A DNA stretch of 64,000 bases from NCBI GenBank assembly GCA_015680685.1, contig MNCI01000972.1, forward strand, positions 221,573 through 285,572, read 5' to 3'. Below, piece after piece: positions 46,201 through 58,429 of the stretch. The notes below the pieces were generated by a model. That model did not search any database, was not told the origin of the DNA, and saw only the letters and a list, made by a program, of their open reading frames with translations. Position numbers and translations under genes: made by a program. Positions within the stretch are counted from its first letter, which is position 1. Every line of letters starts with the position of its first letter. The DNA comes from Gnetum montanum (lineage: Eukaryota; Streptophyta; Gnetopsida; Gnetales; Gnetaceae).

Positions 46201-47739
46201 GTCTAGGAAAGCTATGATATTGATGATGTCTTTTGAGCATGACTCAAAGTTGATAAAAGAAATGTTTAAAACTCAATATACATTGCATGTACGATTGTTT
46301 GGGATAAGGTATTGAAAGAGAGATGATGGACATGTAACCATGTTTGACTTGTACCATGATAGATATTATTAAAAAACATGAATTAATATTCAAAATATAG
46401 CAAGGCTAAAGATAATGTCAAAAATAACATGCAACATTGATACTAAAACCATGTCTACTTGTTAGAGTATTAATGAGAAATGACATTGCATCAAAAGATC
46501 TTATATATTGAAAGTTCAATTTGTAAAATTCTTGAAAGTGGGATGATGTAATTTTGTCAAGCTATAAAATGAAACTAAAGAAAAGATAATGCCATAAAAG
46601 TTGCACACATGATTAAGCAATTTGAGAATTTATGTGATCACAAAGGTGAACACAAAGCTATAGTACAACAAACAATACAATATTAATTGGAAGTAGTAAC
46701 AATAGGTAGGGACCTATAGGTGGAACCAATAGCAACAAGGAACTACCATAATCCTACATCCTACCACCTAAGATAGAAAAGTGAGTAACAAAAACCCTAG
46801 TTTAGGATTTGAATGTACTTTTGAAAGAATTTGGTTTTCTATAGTGGTGACCTAGATTGAGAATTTAATAAGATGTCATTAATAGAATATTGTACTAGCT
46901 AGAATTTGTAAGATTCTACTAAGAAATGTTGTTCATTTAGTGTATGATGTTAGATTAAGATCAATCATGTGTGGGCATTAGAACCCAACTATTATAGGGT
47001 AGAGGGTGCCTCTAGCTCAAGGGCTTCCCCAAACTTCATTTTGAATGTGATAAAATGAAATACATGTGCTTAGATAAATTTGTATAGTAATTTTGGCTAG
47101 AGAATGAATAATTTGCCTAACATTTTGTGTGGATTCAACTTGGAACCTTCAATCACATTAATTTTGTTATTATTTACTATTATAATTTTAACAAATAGTA
47201 TCACAGAAGGTGCTAGGGTAGAGAATTTAATCTTAAAATATTATTTAACTAAACAATATTATGTAAAGATCATATTTGAAATACATTGTATAAGTGTAAG
47301 AAATGAAAACATGTTAATTGTTTTAATGTTTATTTGAATTTTAGTTGTAAGGAAGTTTTTGTGTGGCAATAAGAGAAGAACATGATGTAGTGATGAATAC
47401 AACATGAGTGAGTTTTGACATGAGAATATTGCAAAAGACATCAAGTATTTATGTTACTTTGATGTGATTTATCATTTCAACTAAAATTTTAGACATAGAA
47501 ACTTTCATTATATGATGTTGAAGGGAAGAATTGATCCTTAATGTAAGTTGGAAAGAATCAAGGATCTCTCGATGTGATTCATTAAATGCTAATGATTTGT
47601 CAATCAATGAGCGTTTTGATGTTAGAAATCATAAGGAAAAAATGAAGAAACCTAATACAAACATTGACATAAAACATTGAAAGTAAAAATATCATAGAAA
47701 ACTATTATTAACATAACCAAAGTAGAAGTTAAGCTAAGT
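46201..47739. other. Decayed interior of element G, nothing recognised
   Basis: Protease and gag of G would be expected here on the minus strand, but I could not find D-S-G or gag motifs. Short ORFs only. Confidence 0.35.
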
Positions 47740-48377
47740 TACTTTATGGATTTTTAAGTGTAGGGATGTAGATGCACTGAGGCTCATCGTGATTGAGCCT
47801 ATGTTCTTACTAATTATGAATGAAAGAAAAATCTGGAAAAAGAAGAGGAGAAGACCAGGGCTAATTAGAACTAAGGCACTATTTGATGATGCCTTCTTAC
47901 TTGCTAACAAACTTTGGGTGAGACAAGGAGCAACAAAGTTCTTGAAGATTTGCATTGATCACTTTCATGTGGTGATTTAGACTAGTATGGAGCAAGATAC
48001 TATGTTAAGAGCCCTAGAATTCATTCCTCCAAGATTTCCTACCAAATTGATAAAGATCATTTATGAGTGTTAGGAAGAAATTGAAGAGCTAGAAAAGGAT
48101 GTTTTAGTCTATAGAAATAACTAGAAAAGTCGTGAAAGATGAGAGAATATAGGAATTTTAGTGCTAATAGCACATTGGTCTTTAAGACTTAGACATCAAG
48201 AAAAATATCCAAATTGCCTAGCTTGTAGGTTTTTATAGAAAGGTGAGTTAGCTTTAAGAGGATTAAATAAAAAGATTAGATTATATTCAATAGTTATTTT
48301 GTACTAGCCCAAGAATATAATGATGTAGGTTTATGGATCTAAATGTTTAGAAATTGAAACATTTTAAACTTTTAAAG
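47740..48377 (+). pseudogene. Unidentified coding remnant (antisense to G), continued at 57064
   Basis: The best frame (47789-47980) reads MIEPMFLLIMNERKIWKKKR, a basic stretch ending RRRPGL, then KALFDDAFLLANKLWVRQGA. It goes on with stops as PPRFPTKLIKIIYEC, EEIEELEKDVLVYRNN and AHWSLRLRHQEKYPNCLACR. Element E cuts it at 48382; after 57064 the frame can be followed on (DKRFGPTSKLAT). The codon pattern suggests a once real protein with a basic region. It is opposite in direction to G. Extra antisense ORFs are known from Tat-type elements, so it may belong to G, but this is inference. Family not recognised. Confidence 0.35.
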
Positions 48378-48382
48378 ACATT

Positions 48383-49224
48383 TGATGAGTGGCGAGGTAC
48401 CCCTACACTCAACCATACAAATACAATTTTTTCACGCATGATCCGGTCAAACTCCGCAAAGAGACTAGTTATGGTATCTAGATGGTTACTCGTAGATCGT
48501 AGTTCGCTGTCTTCTCACCTAGACTAGTATTAGCTTTCTCACGTATAGTTTAGTCTAGAGTGAGGTGTATGATGTGTTCCTACAATAATGCTACTCCTGA
48601 GGATGATAGTAAATAATATCAACTAAACTAGGAGAGAGAATGGAAGAGAATCTAAACTAGCCTAAGTGTGATGAGCATCCGTTCCTTAGTCATCCGTACA
48701 CATCTTGGACCTCGTGCACAACAAGCACTGGGATTACCAAACACATGGCCTAGGTATGCTACTGGGTCACCAAGTAGTCACACTTAAATGCTCATGATTA
48801 AGTTGTACTCATTCCACGTTACTAGGAGATAAGGGTAGAGAGATATTAATTAAGAAAGTAGTAAATAACGATGAAAATTAAATAAATAAATAATTAAGCT
48901 AAGTGAATGCTACAATGATGAAGTAATCTTGATCTTTATTGCTAGTCATGTGTGTGTCAAAGTATGTCACACTCAAAAAAGGATGCCATACAATTACAAT
49001 CACCACACTGTAGGCATGCACTGGGAGAAAAGGGTTGAAAGGAAACTACTAAAAACTTAAAACTTCAAGACTTAAAAACTTCTAAAAACTCTACAAAAAA
49101 TTGCCTACTAGATTTTTCTACCTCATATTTATAGATGAGGAGACTGGCTGTGATATCATGTACTTGATATCGCGTATGCAATATCATGGGTGCAATATCG
49201 TAGCCAACAATTCATGACTCATCA
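48383..49224 (-). repeat. 3' LTR of element E
   Basis: TGATGAGTGGCGAGG to ATGACTCATCA, 842 bases, then TACCCCCATGACTGAATGA. In the sense direction it opens with GATATCATG/GATATCGCG palindromes (49151-49204) and a TATA box (complement of 49126-49133). Confidence 0.85.
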
Positions 49225-49299
49225 TACCCCCATGACTGAATGAAAACTCGTCCTTGAGTTAAAGTGAGAACAAGCTTCATTGATTACATAGTGGATAGG

Positions 49300-52207
49300 T
49301 ATGGGATTATTGACTAACAAGAATGGGTTCATGCCACAGTGTGGAATCAGAACAAAATTGAGACACAACATGGAGAATGCAAAAGAAAGTCCTATAGCTA
49401 CAAAATTGGTGGAACTCATGTAGTTCCTGGTGGCGGTGGCTCCTCCATGGGTGCCTTCCCCTTGTCTTATGCTCTAGGTCTTGGGATTTGATGGCATTGA
49501 AGTATGGTTTGGAGTTTCTCCTCTTTAGTTTGGGGATCTTGTGCCATCCATGCAAATGTTTCGATGTTTGATGGAGTCGACACCTCCCATGGGCACGGTA
49601 GTTGCGGAAACATTTTATTTGCTTTGACATACCAACTGAAAATACCTGTCGTTCCTCCTCATAAGCTCTAGCTTTGTCTTTGTATTTTTGAAAATCTACA
49701 AGTCATTCAGCCAAGTCTGTTGTGACACCTTTTTGCCCCTAGTAGCTTGCTTTGACCACCTTGAGTTCAGAATTTGCAACCTCTAATTTTTGCAATAACT
49801 TCTTGCATTCTACAAAGTCTGTTTCATATTTGACATAGGTGGTGGCTACCTATTGCTCAAGCTCTATTCTCAGGGACCCTACTATTAACATGGCAAGGTT
49901 GGCATGCTACAAGTTTGCCAACTCCATGTACTCTATAAGATCCTAGATTTGCAAGTCCTAGTTCTTAACTTCCGCCTTGTGGAAAAATGCATATGTGTCC
50001 AATATGGCTCGCCAGTCAGTGTGTTGAGTACTGATAGCATTGATGTAGGCCTTGGCCATATGGATCTCCTTCTCAATGATCTATTTATACATCCCCACCT
50101 AGTCCCAAAAATTCTCCTTTAGCTTCTCATGTTGTTTAGCCTCATTCTTCCACACGCTTATTTCAATAGCCATCTTCTGACGAATGGCATGTACCTCCTC
50201 CATCGAGAGGGTTCAATTTTCCCTAGCTAAATAGTTCATATCCTGTTTGACCCTGATTAGTTGTTCTCACAGCTAAAATGTTCTTTGAGAACATTCTTTT
50301 ATTTTTCCACAGAGGTCAACCAAAGGTTGTCAGCAACAAGTTGCTTGTTTTCCTCTTGTAAGGCTTTGAATGCCTTGGTGTGCACATAAGTTTACGCTTT
50401 TGTCATAGATGCATCTCAAATAGCCTTCTCTTTTTCTTCTGCCACCTTCTTATTCTCTGTCAATAATTTGGTTAGTTGCTCAATTTTAAAAGTGTCCAAT
50501 TGGTCTGTGGGAACGAATTGCAAAGGATCTCGCTGTGTTGCTTGCAGGGTCATGAGCCTTTCTTGCAATCTTTGCACCTCTGTTTCAGCGTGCTTGACCC
50601 TCATCTCTGTCAAGACCAGCTTCTCTTTGGTGGAAATGAGATCTAATTAGATTTTTGTAACATCCTATGGGATGTCAAACAAGGACATCATTACTTGTCC
50701 TATTTGTAGCAATCGGTCAAGTACATTCCCATGTTCCATAGGAGTCATTGAGGTTCCGGCCAGAGTTTGAGCATCCCGTGCTCCTATAAGATTTGCTGGT
50801 GGCACAACAAGTACATTGAATGATTCTTTAATGTGTTCTATGACCACTTCTATGGCTCCTACTACATCCTAGTGTTGCATGACCACCACTGTGGCGCCTT
50901 CACCAGTTTCTAATTGCACTTGAAAGGATGCAGTATTCCTTGAGATCTGTTGTGACCAAGTGCTCTCCCCTCCCCCTATAAGGATGGATACTTCACCCCT
51001 TGCATGATCTAAAGAAATCATGGACTGTATGGCATTTTTGATGATCCAGAAGAGATTTGCATGATCACAACTTTCCCAACTGACCATCTTAGCAATGGCC
51101 CTGAGGTGGCTCATCGACGGTTTGTAATCTTGTGGCAGCGGCAGTTGATCCTGTTGGCCCATGCTAGGCCCTACTTCTTGTTGTTGGTTGGGTCCCATGC
51201 TTGAAAGTTGGCTGGGTCCTACAAGTTTAGTTGCAGTTGGCCTTGCCATTTGTTCTTTTTCTTATTCTGGTCCCAATGTCTCTCCAGTGATTTTCCTTAC
51301 AGCTGGTGGCTTTAGCAATTCGGCGTATGAAGCATGTTAGGCTTCTTGGAGGACATCATTGGTGTATCCTCTAGTACCAACACATTTGCATAGCTTCTTG
51401 ATAAGACAAGGGAAGGGCAATGAAAGCTTCCTTGTCTTCCGTTCTTCAAACTACCTTAGGATCTCTGTAAAATATAGATGAGGTAAGTTAGCATTAACCT
51501 TTCCTATCAACACTGCACATCCTCTTACCGCATATGTTGAAATTATTTTTAGGCCTTTTGTGGGAAAGATGTGATAAGTCCCTATTTTAAAATAGATCTT
51601 TTCTTCTATCGTCAACTCCCCAAACGTCTTATCCTCCTTGCCATACACCCTTTCTAACCAAACTCGTCGTGCATCAAGGTTTGAGTGGGTAGACAACTGA
51701 GCAACCTTTGACCCTATATTTGGGAGGTTTAATACTTCTAAAATGGCTTGAATAGAAAAATCAATAGTCACACCACAAATGTTAACTATGGTGCCTTGTT
51801 CCTTGTTGTGCCAAAATTGATACGTTTCCCCTAAGTACTAGGCACTGCTTTTAGAGAGGATAGGCCATACTGGGGACCCCTTTGAGGTGATCCCTAACAG
51901 CCTCCAAAGAAAATTCTGTCAAAGACCCAAAGTTTAATTCCATAATCACCGCATTGAATATGGACCTTTCATGGATGGTCTAAACACAATCTTGGGGCAA
52001 CATGAGATGTTATCCCTGTTCAGATGCTGCAGCAGCTCCTCCTTCTGCCTACCTTGATTGTACAATAGCAGGGTCCTCTTGGTGGATACAAAATGATTGT
52101 TCCTCCTGCTCTACATGCTATCCAGCAGGAACTTGTCTTTCACCTCTCCTGGGTTGTTTGATTCCATCTTGAGCAGGACCTTCCTATTGTCCACGTTTCG
52201 GGGCCAT
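49300..52207 (-). pseudogene. ORF3 (env-position ORF) of element E
   Basis: The start ATG at 52207 directly follows the predicted splice acceptor (GATTGTAG). It reads MAPKRGQ, then TAG at codon 8. The N-terminal domain is well kept at 51771-51451: MTIDFSIQAILEVLNLPNIG, LTIEEKIYFKIGTYHIFPTK and GCAVLIGKVNANLPHLYF. LPFPCLIKKLC follows at about 51389-51419. A Gln/Pro-rich linker (51249-51100) is followed by heptad-like coiled coil (50613-50416; EVQRLQERLMTLQATQRDPL). The C-terminal VPMGGVDS/CMDGTRSP block near 49590-49540 matches the conserved end in R1 and F. About ten stops or frame breaks. Function unknown; see the R1 copy for domain comments. Confidence 0.65.
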
Positions 52208-52440
52208 CTACAATCACACAGGACCAATTGTTAGTAAGATTGTTTCCAAAGTTAGGTTATACCTTACTGCTTATCTTAATGGAATTTCTTTATCTCCATG
52301 TGGCATTAATTAAAATGTCCTTGAAAGATTATAATAGTGAGTCCTCTTTACTTAGGTGGTTTCCAAATCTAGTTTCCCGGTATAACTAAGGGGATGAAAT
52401 TGTTTTTGACACATGTATCCTTAATTTTATAGCTAATTAC
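52208..52440 (-). other. Candidate 5'-UTR intron before ORF3 (E)
   Basis: On the minus strand the donor is CAAGG|GTAATT at 52440. A perfect TTACTAAC branch motif lies at 52237-52230 and the acceptor GATTGTAG ends at 52208, directly before ATG. The intron would be 233 bases. Confidence 0.5.
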
Positions 52441-52693
52441 CCTTGATAATGTTCTTCAGGTGATGAAAAATTTCAAAAAGACTCATGCACTATTAGGCAT
52501 GTTCCCCTCCCCCATGACTGAGCTGAACACTTCGGGTTTAAGTAGGTTCAAACGGGATGAAAATTGAAGGACCAACAAGCAAGTTATGGATATAAAAGCA
52601 AAGGACGCGCAATCACAAGTCATAGAGAGAAATTTGAAAGACTTCCCCCACATGAATAATTGAAAATGATGTTAAGTAGTGTAGGGGGTCACG

Positions 52694-52748
52694 TATATAT
52701 AGATTTGTGAGATGCGATATCGCGTCCACGATATCGTGGCCTATCGAT
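52694..52748 (-). promoter_or_regulatory. Internal promoter module of E: palindromic array plus TATA box
   Basis: In sense direction: ATCGATAGGCCACGATATCG, then TGGACGCGATATCGCATC, then TATATATA (complement of 52694-52701). The GATATCG palindromes are the same class as in E's own LTR. It lies about 490 bases before the ORF3 ATG. The sequence after the TATA box is unlike the LTR, so it is not a displaced LTR. Confidence 0.55.
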
Positions 52749-54190
52749 GTTAAGGCACTATGAAATATACCAAAATTTTAAAGATTTTTCTGAAGTTAAC
52801 AATGTAAACTAAGGACATGTGGATGAGTGTTAAAGGGTTCCAGGGTAATTTAACTATTTTTGAAGGCACGAATAATTATGATGATGTGGAATTTATCAAT
52901 AAGGGCCTCAACTGGTAAGGGAGAGAAAAAGGCTATGTGATGGTTCATAGGAATGTTTGAATCAGAGGGAGAGTAATAAGGGAAAGAACATCATTGAAAA
53001 TATGTTGAGGGTAATAGACAGTGTGTGGAAGATGTGTTATGAGTACAAATCACAAAAATTATGCAAGTGGGTCCTCCCCAAAGCAGGTTCCAACCTATAA
53101 TGCCCTTACGTAATCACACTTAAAGATGTCCGTGGGCACTAGAAGGGTTAAATGTAATCCACATTGGTTCCACAAAATACACACATGTAAGTATCACTAG
53201 AATGAGGTAGAAATTCTATGCTACACAAGACACAAGTTACAATTACATGAAAAACGAGATGAGACGGGCTATAGAAGGGATTGTAGAGATTGGGACATGA
53301 GGTAACTGACCCAGGGCACAATGAATCCTGCGTGTAAATCATGATTAATGTGTCATTAACCCATCATTCCAAGATCAGGATCAAATCCATTCCTTTGATC
53401 AGTGACACCACATTGTTTCATCCCATGTTGAGCAACTATGAGAGTACCATAACAACAAGGCATACGATCACTTGGCATTTTGTTTAAGGGAGAAGTGATT
53501 TTTACTTTGTGGCACTCTTTCTTTTTTTCTTCTTTTTTCCTCGATTGCTGAACCCAGAGAAGCCACCAACCTTTAGGCATGGATGCATGTCTTTCTAGTG
53601 AGACCCCCTAGAAAAACATTGGATTTTTGAGTGCCTTTTGATTACTCTTACTCCCATTTCGCATTAGATCTACAAGGATCTTACAACAACCACGTTGCAT
53701 GATAACTCTCACAGACGTCACCAAAGAGAATCCACAAATCCCCTTGATGTCACACCCTAATCATTCACTCTTGGTCCATCCTTCTTCATTATGGGTACAA
53801 TGAACACAAAATTAATTTTTAAGTTTTCAGAATGTTAAGAATATCACTATACCCTCAAATAGAACCACTTATTTATAGAATGGATGAGTGGGTGTAATGG
53901 GCTCACTGTCCAAATAATTGCTCACTCGAGACTCAATAACATAGAACACACCTCAACCAATGAGCCACATGAGTGTTTTATTCATTGATGAGATTACTTA
54001 TAAAAAGATAAAAAGACAAAAAGATAAAACAAGAAATTGAAAAATGAAAAAATGGAAAACAAAAAATTGTTAAATTAAAGAAAATAAAAGTATTTATTAT
54101 TCCTGCTTGTTATTAGAATGGGGGATATCCCCCATAACTAAATGGTTGAGCATGGTGAGGATTAATAAATGAAAGATGAGGATCCTTGCA
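52749..54190 (-). other. Conserved non-coding spacer of element E
   Basis: No supported gene. It contains GCAAGTGGGTCCTCCCCAAA near 53064, an A-rich tract near 54000-54090 and a PPT-like ATATCCCCCATAACTAAATG near 54125. It matches the A spacer closely. Confidence 0.55.
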
Positions 54191-56095
54191 TGTTGGAGAT
54201 ATTGAAACTTAGTCATACTTACCCCATTGGGGTTCGCACACCTGATTATAGTAAGTGTAGTGGGGCAATTTATAAGATGTGGTTCCTAGGTAAAGAGTTG
54301 ACCCACTATGATACTTGAGACCATAAGATGGCATGTAAGGATTGGGAAGTCACCCTCCATGGCTGTATTCATTGGGTCGTATGGTTGTTGGCATGTTAAT
54401 TGGTGGCCTTGATGAAGTGACACGAGGTGTTGGGTTCACAGAGAAGGATGCACCACAGTGTTGGACTTATGGTGAGTTGGAGATTGTAGTGGCTTTGGAA
54501 TTGTGTTTTCCCTTCCTATGGTTATGTCTAAAGAAGGGATGCCCTTGATGTTGAGGAGGTCTCTCACTACTGTTGGCAATAGTAGCACAAGTAATGTTTG
54601 TGGGTTTTTTCTATGGTGCAGACACTTCAAGAACAGTTGGTGGTGATGTAGAAGGAGGAAAAGGAGGAGAATGTTGAAATTTAGAGGAAGTGTAAGGTAC
54701 ACAAGGTAGTGGTTGTGTTGGGGACATGGGCTAATAGTATTGAGGAGAATAATAATGTGGCGAGATAGAGTATGTGGACCTAGTTGGGGAAACATGATGT
54801 TGAACTAATAAGCATTTGCATTTAGATGATATGAAGGGTGTCTCTAGTTTAGTGGTGGCTTCCCCCACGACTAGCATTGTTGCCATTGCGCTTGAACACA
54901 GAATCTTTGTACGAACTCTGGGTGTAACGTGCTTCCCCAATGTTCATATAAATGTAACAAGATTAGGCATTGGCCCTTGGGGTGATTGTATAGGAAAATG
55001 TTACATTCATACGTATGATTGGCAATTGAGCTCTTATCTTCCTCATCCCTTCTCTCCAATTGTCTAATGATATTTTATCCTGCTTCTCAAGTTGTCAAAA
55101 CTCTATCTCCAATAATATTGATATATTCTCCACACTTTTTATGCATTCATCCCAACATCTTATTGATCTTTTCCTCGACTTCCTCTAATGATTGTTGTAC
55201 TGGCAAAGATGGTTCTTCCTCCTTGAGATAGGTTGATTTCTTCTTTTTGTGATTATGGACCTCTGTTAAGTTGAGAATTTGGTCATGTTGATGTTTTTCA
55301 ACACTCTCCCATCTAGCCATTTCTCCTTCTTCTTTTGCTACCCACTTAATAAGCTCTTGGAATTGATGGGTTTGTAGTTTGTATAGTTGACATTGGGCAT
55401 ACATCCCTAGGGTTTCTCTGGTTGCATCACAAATCCCATCACTGATATGGTACATTAGCCTTTCCTCGAAGAACTCATGGCCTAGATAGTTATTTAACAA
55501 TGCATAATATCTTTCTGAGGCCATGTCCAAGTGTTCATGTTGTGCTTGTTTCCACTCTTGGATTTGTTTCTCAAGGCCGACACTCTTGTGTAGGTTTGAT
55601 ATCTTTCATTAAACAGTTCTACCATTGTTGGCCAACGTCATATTGAATTTGGTTTTAATGATCTATACCATACTTTTGCTTGGCCAACGAGTGTCATAGG
55701 AAAGAGCTTGAGTTTTTTCCAACCATTATCAATGTTCTTACATGCACAGGCATCATAGAAGGCTTGTAAATGTTGTTATGGATCTAGGTCATAGCCTCCT
55801 GAGAAATTAGGAAAGTTGTTTAAATTGAACCTGGGTAGATGGCTCTCTTTACGATGCCTACAAGAGATTTGAACAACCTCTTGTATTTGTGTTAGGTTTG
55901 TAGTGGCCAGTAGGGGTTCATCATCATCGAGTAAATTATGCTTCATGCATTGGGATGATGTTGCCTTTGTTTATGTTTATAAGAAAGCCCCACCTCAGAT
56001 TGTATACTCCAATCTTTATTGTCATATAATTCATTGGCTCTCCAATGAATTTCCTCACTAGATATGGCATTATCATAGTCTTGTAGGAGAGGCAT
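54191..56095 (-). pseudogene. gag: gag of element E
   Basis: The start ATG at 56095 opens MPLLQDYDNAISSEEIHWRA. The capsid core is best at 55530-55147: MDMASERYYALLNNYLGHEF, RETLGMYAQCQLYKLQTHQF. The knuckle near 55020 reads ECNIFLYNHPKGQC, with the second Cys changed to Phe. A Pro/His-rich tail follows (to about 54200). It is close to the gag of A over its whole length; both are longer in the tail than B and C. Confidence 0.75.
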
Positions 56096-56217
56096 GGTTG
56101 TGCAATTTTGTGTGAATTTGTATGTGACTTTTTGTAATTATTTCTTCTTGAAAGATATATCGTTAATTCCTATATAGTGACCTTGTATGATATAACTAAT
56201 CTAAATAACTGGCACCG

Positions 56218-56235
56218 TCCCTGGCAATGGTGTCA
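56218..56235 (-). other. Primer-binding site of element E (tRNA-Asp type)
   Basis: The minus strand TGACACCATTGCCAGGGA differs from the tRNA-Asp complement only by transitions. One base lies between it and the LTR start at 56237. Confidence 0.7.
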
Positions 56236-56236
56236 A

Positions 56237-57063
56237 TGATGAGTGGCTAGGTACCCCTACACTCAACCATATGAATACAAGCATTTCACACATAATCTGG
56301 TCGAACTCCATAGATGGACTAGTTGTGGTATCTAGACGGTTACTCATAGATCACAGTTTAGTGTCTTCCCACCTGGACTAGTATTAGCTTTATCACGTAT
56401 GGTTTAATCTAGAGTGAGATGTACGATGTGTTCCTACACTAATGCTACTCTTGGGGATGATAGTAAATAATATCAACTAAACTAGGAGAGAGAATGGGAG
56501 ATAATCTAAACTAGCCTAAGTGCGATGAGCATCTGTTCCTTAGTTATCCATACACATCCTGGACATTGTGCAAGACTACCACTGGGATTACCAAACGCAT
56601 GGCCTAGGTATGCTACTGGGTTACCAAGTAGTCACACTTAAGTGCTCATGATTAAGTCATACTCATTCTGCATTACTAGGAGATAAGGGTAGAGAGATAT
56701 TAATTAAGAAAGCAGTAAATAACAATGAAAATTAAATAAATAAATAATTAAGCTAAGTGAATGCTAAAATGATGAAGTAATCTCGATCTTTATTGTCAAT
56801 CATGTGCATGTCCAAGTACATCACACTCGAATAAGGATGTCGTACAATTACAATCACCACACTGTGGGCATGCACTGGGAGAAAAGTGTTGAGAGGTAAC
56901 TACTAAAAACTTAAAACTTCAAGACTTAAAAACTTCTAAAAACTCTTCAAAAATTGTCTACCAGATTTGTCTACCTCTTATTTATAGATGAGGAGACAGG
57001 CTACAATATCACGTACACGATATCATGGGTGCAATATTGCAACAAACAATTCATGATTCATCA
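56237..57063 (-). repeat. 5' LTR of element E
   Basis: TGATGAGTGGCTAGG to ATGATTCATCA, 827 bases, collinear with 48383-49224. Its array (57002-57045) is more decayed. Confidence 0.85.
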
Positions 57064-57279
57064 ACATTGATAAGAGATTTGGACCAACATCAAAACTAGC
57101 AACCTAAAGTTATGGCTACTTTGAAGCCTAATATAGAAGCATTAGGCTATACTAGTTTTGGAATGAGTATAAAATAAGGAGGTACTACATCTTCTATAGG
57201 TTGAATTACACAAGGAGAACATTAAATGGTTTAAAAAATCAAGGATCATCCTTAAGCAAAGACATTAAGTGTTTGCAAC
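57064..57279. other. Host stretch between E and F
   Basis: It begins with the ACATT duplication of E and continues the unidentified coding remnant from 48377 (RFGPTSKLAT, then KPNIEALGYTSFGMSIK in a second frame). F was inserted at its right end. Confidence 0.4.
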
Positions 57280-58206
57280 TGATAAGTGGCAAGGTACTCC
57301 TACGCCCAACCATACAAATCACAAGCATTCATGCACAATCTAGTCAAATTCCATGGACTTCATCATTTCCAATGCACTAGCCTTTTTAGGAAGTGAATCT
57401 AGCCTTAAGGTCAATCGTTGTCTTTCCAATTACACTTGTGATGTTCATTGATATGGTCAAGTTTAATTGAGGCATTCGATTTATATCATTTTTATGTTTT
57501 ATAGTCAGGTGCTTGAAATGTAGATAAAAAGGGATTTAATTAACAAATCTAACTTAACTAATTAACTAATCATTTAACTAATCCTAACATAGGTATTCAT
57601 TCCCACTTTCCATATGCATCCTAAACCTACATATCCACTGCTGGGCAACCAAACACTATGCTACTAGGCATACCAAGCAATAATGCTACTTGGATTACCA
57701 AGAGACTACGTGTTACACTCGAAGCGGTCATACTTATGTGTGTAATCTATCTATCTTAATTGCTTATCTAACATAGTAATTGGAAAATAATTAATAATTA
57801 ATTGAAAACATTTAATAAATAATTGGAAATAGTAAATGCATAAATAAAATATCTAATCTATTCAAAGTGTTACAAGGCCTATCAAAAAGCTCATCTTTAT
57901 TACCACACACACTATTGTGGGTACAACAATTCTTGAATAAAGATCCATGCACTCAATGACTTCTACTGTGGGTACTCAAGGAAAAAATTCTAACTTTCAA
58001 ATGAAAAAAATGTAGGAGCTTCACTACAACTAAGATCTAGATTGCCATAAATGCAGCTAGTAGGCATGTATTTATAGGTGATGGACAGACACTATGTCGA
58101 TGGGGCCTCATCAATGCAAGGTGAGATGCATTGATAGGGCCTTGTCGATGTGGTCAACTACATCAACAAGGCCTTGTTGACGTAGCTAACTAGCAATAAC
58201 TCATCA
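57280..58206 (-). repeat. 3' LTR of element F
   Basis: TGATAAGTGGCAAGG to AATAACTCATCA, 927 bases, then TACCCCCATTACTGAATGA. In sense direction it opens with an array of ACATCGACAAGGCC / GGCCTTGTTGATGT palindromes (58094-58187), then a TATA box (complement of 58069-58076). Confidence 0.8.
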
Positions 58207-58429
58207 TACCCCCATTACTGAATGAAAAATTTTCCTTGAGTTTTTTTACAAAATTGGGAAGGTATGGGATTATTGATTGAATTTTCTTCACCAAAAAAAA
58301 CTGACTGACTTGAAAAAAAATGGAGTGCCTAGGTGTACAAATCAACACATTACAAAAATGATGGTGTTTAGGACACAAAATTGAACACCATGACACAACT
58401 CTTCAAAAATTGGATAACACATTCCTTAA

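Larger units (their letters stand above)
48383..57063 (-). mobile_element. Non-autonomous Athila-like element E: gag plus ORF3, no pol
   Basis: The LTRs are 48383-49224 and 56237-57063, with an exact target duplication ACATT (48378-48382 and 57064-57068). Minus-strand order: LTR, tRNA-Asp primer site, gag, spacer, internal array plus TATA box, candidate intron, ORF3, polypurine tract, LTR. No protease, RT, RNase H or integrase motif was found, so it must have been moved in trans. It is the most complete copy of the cassette that has both ends in the window. Confidence 0.85.
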
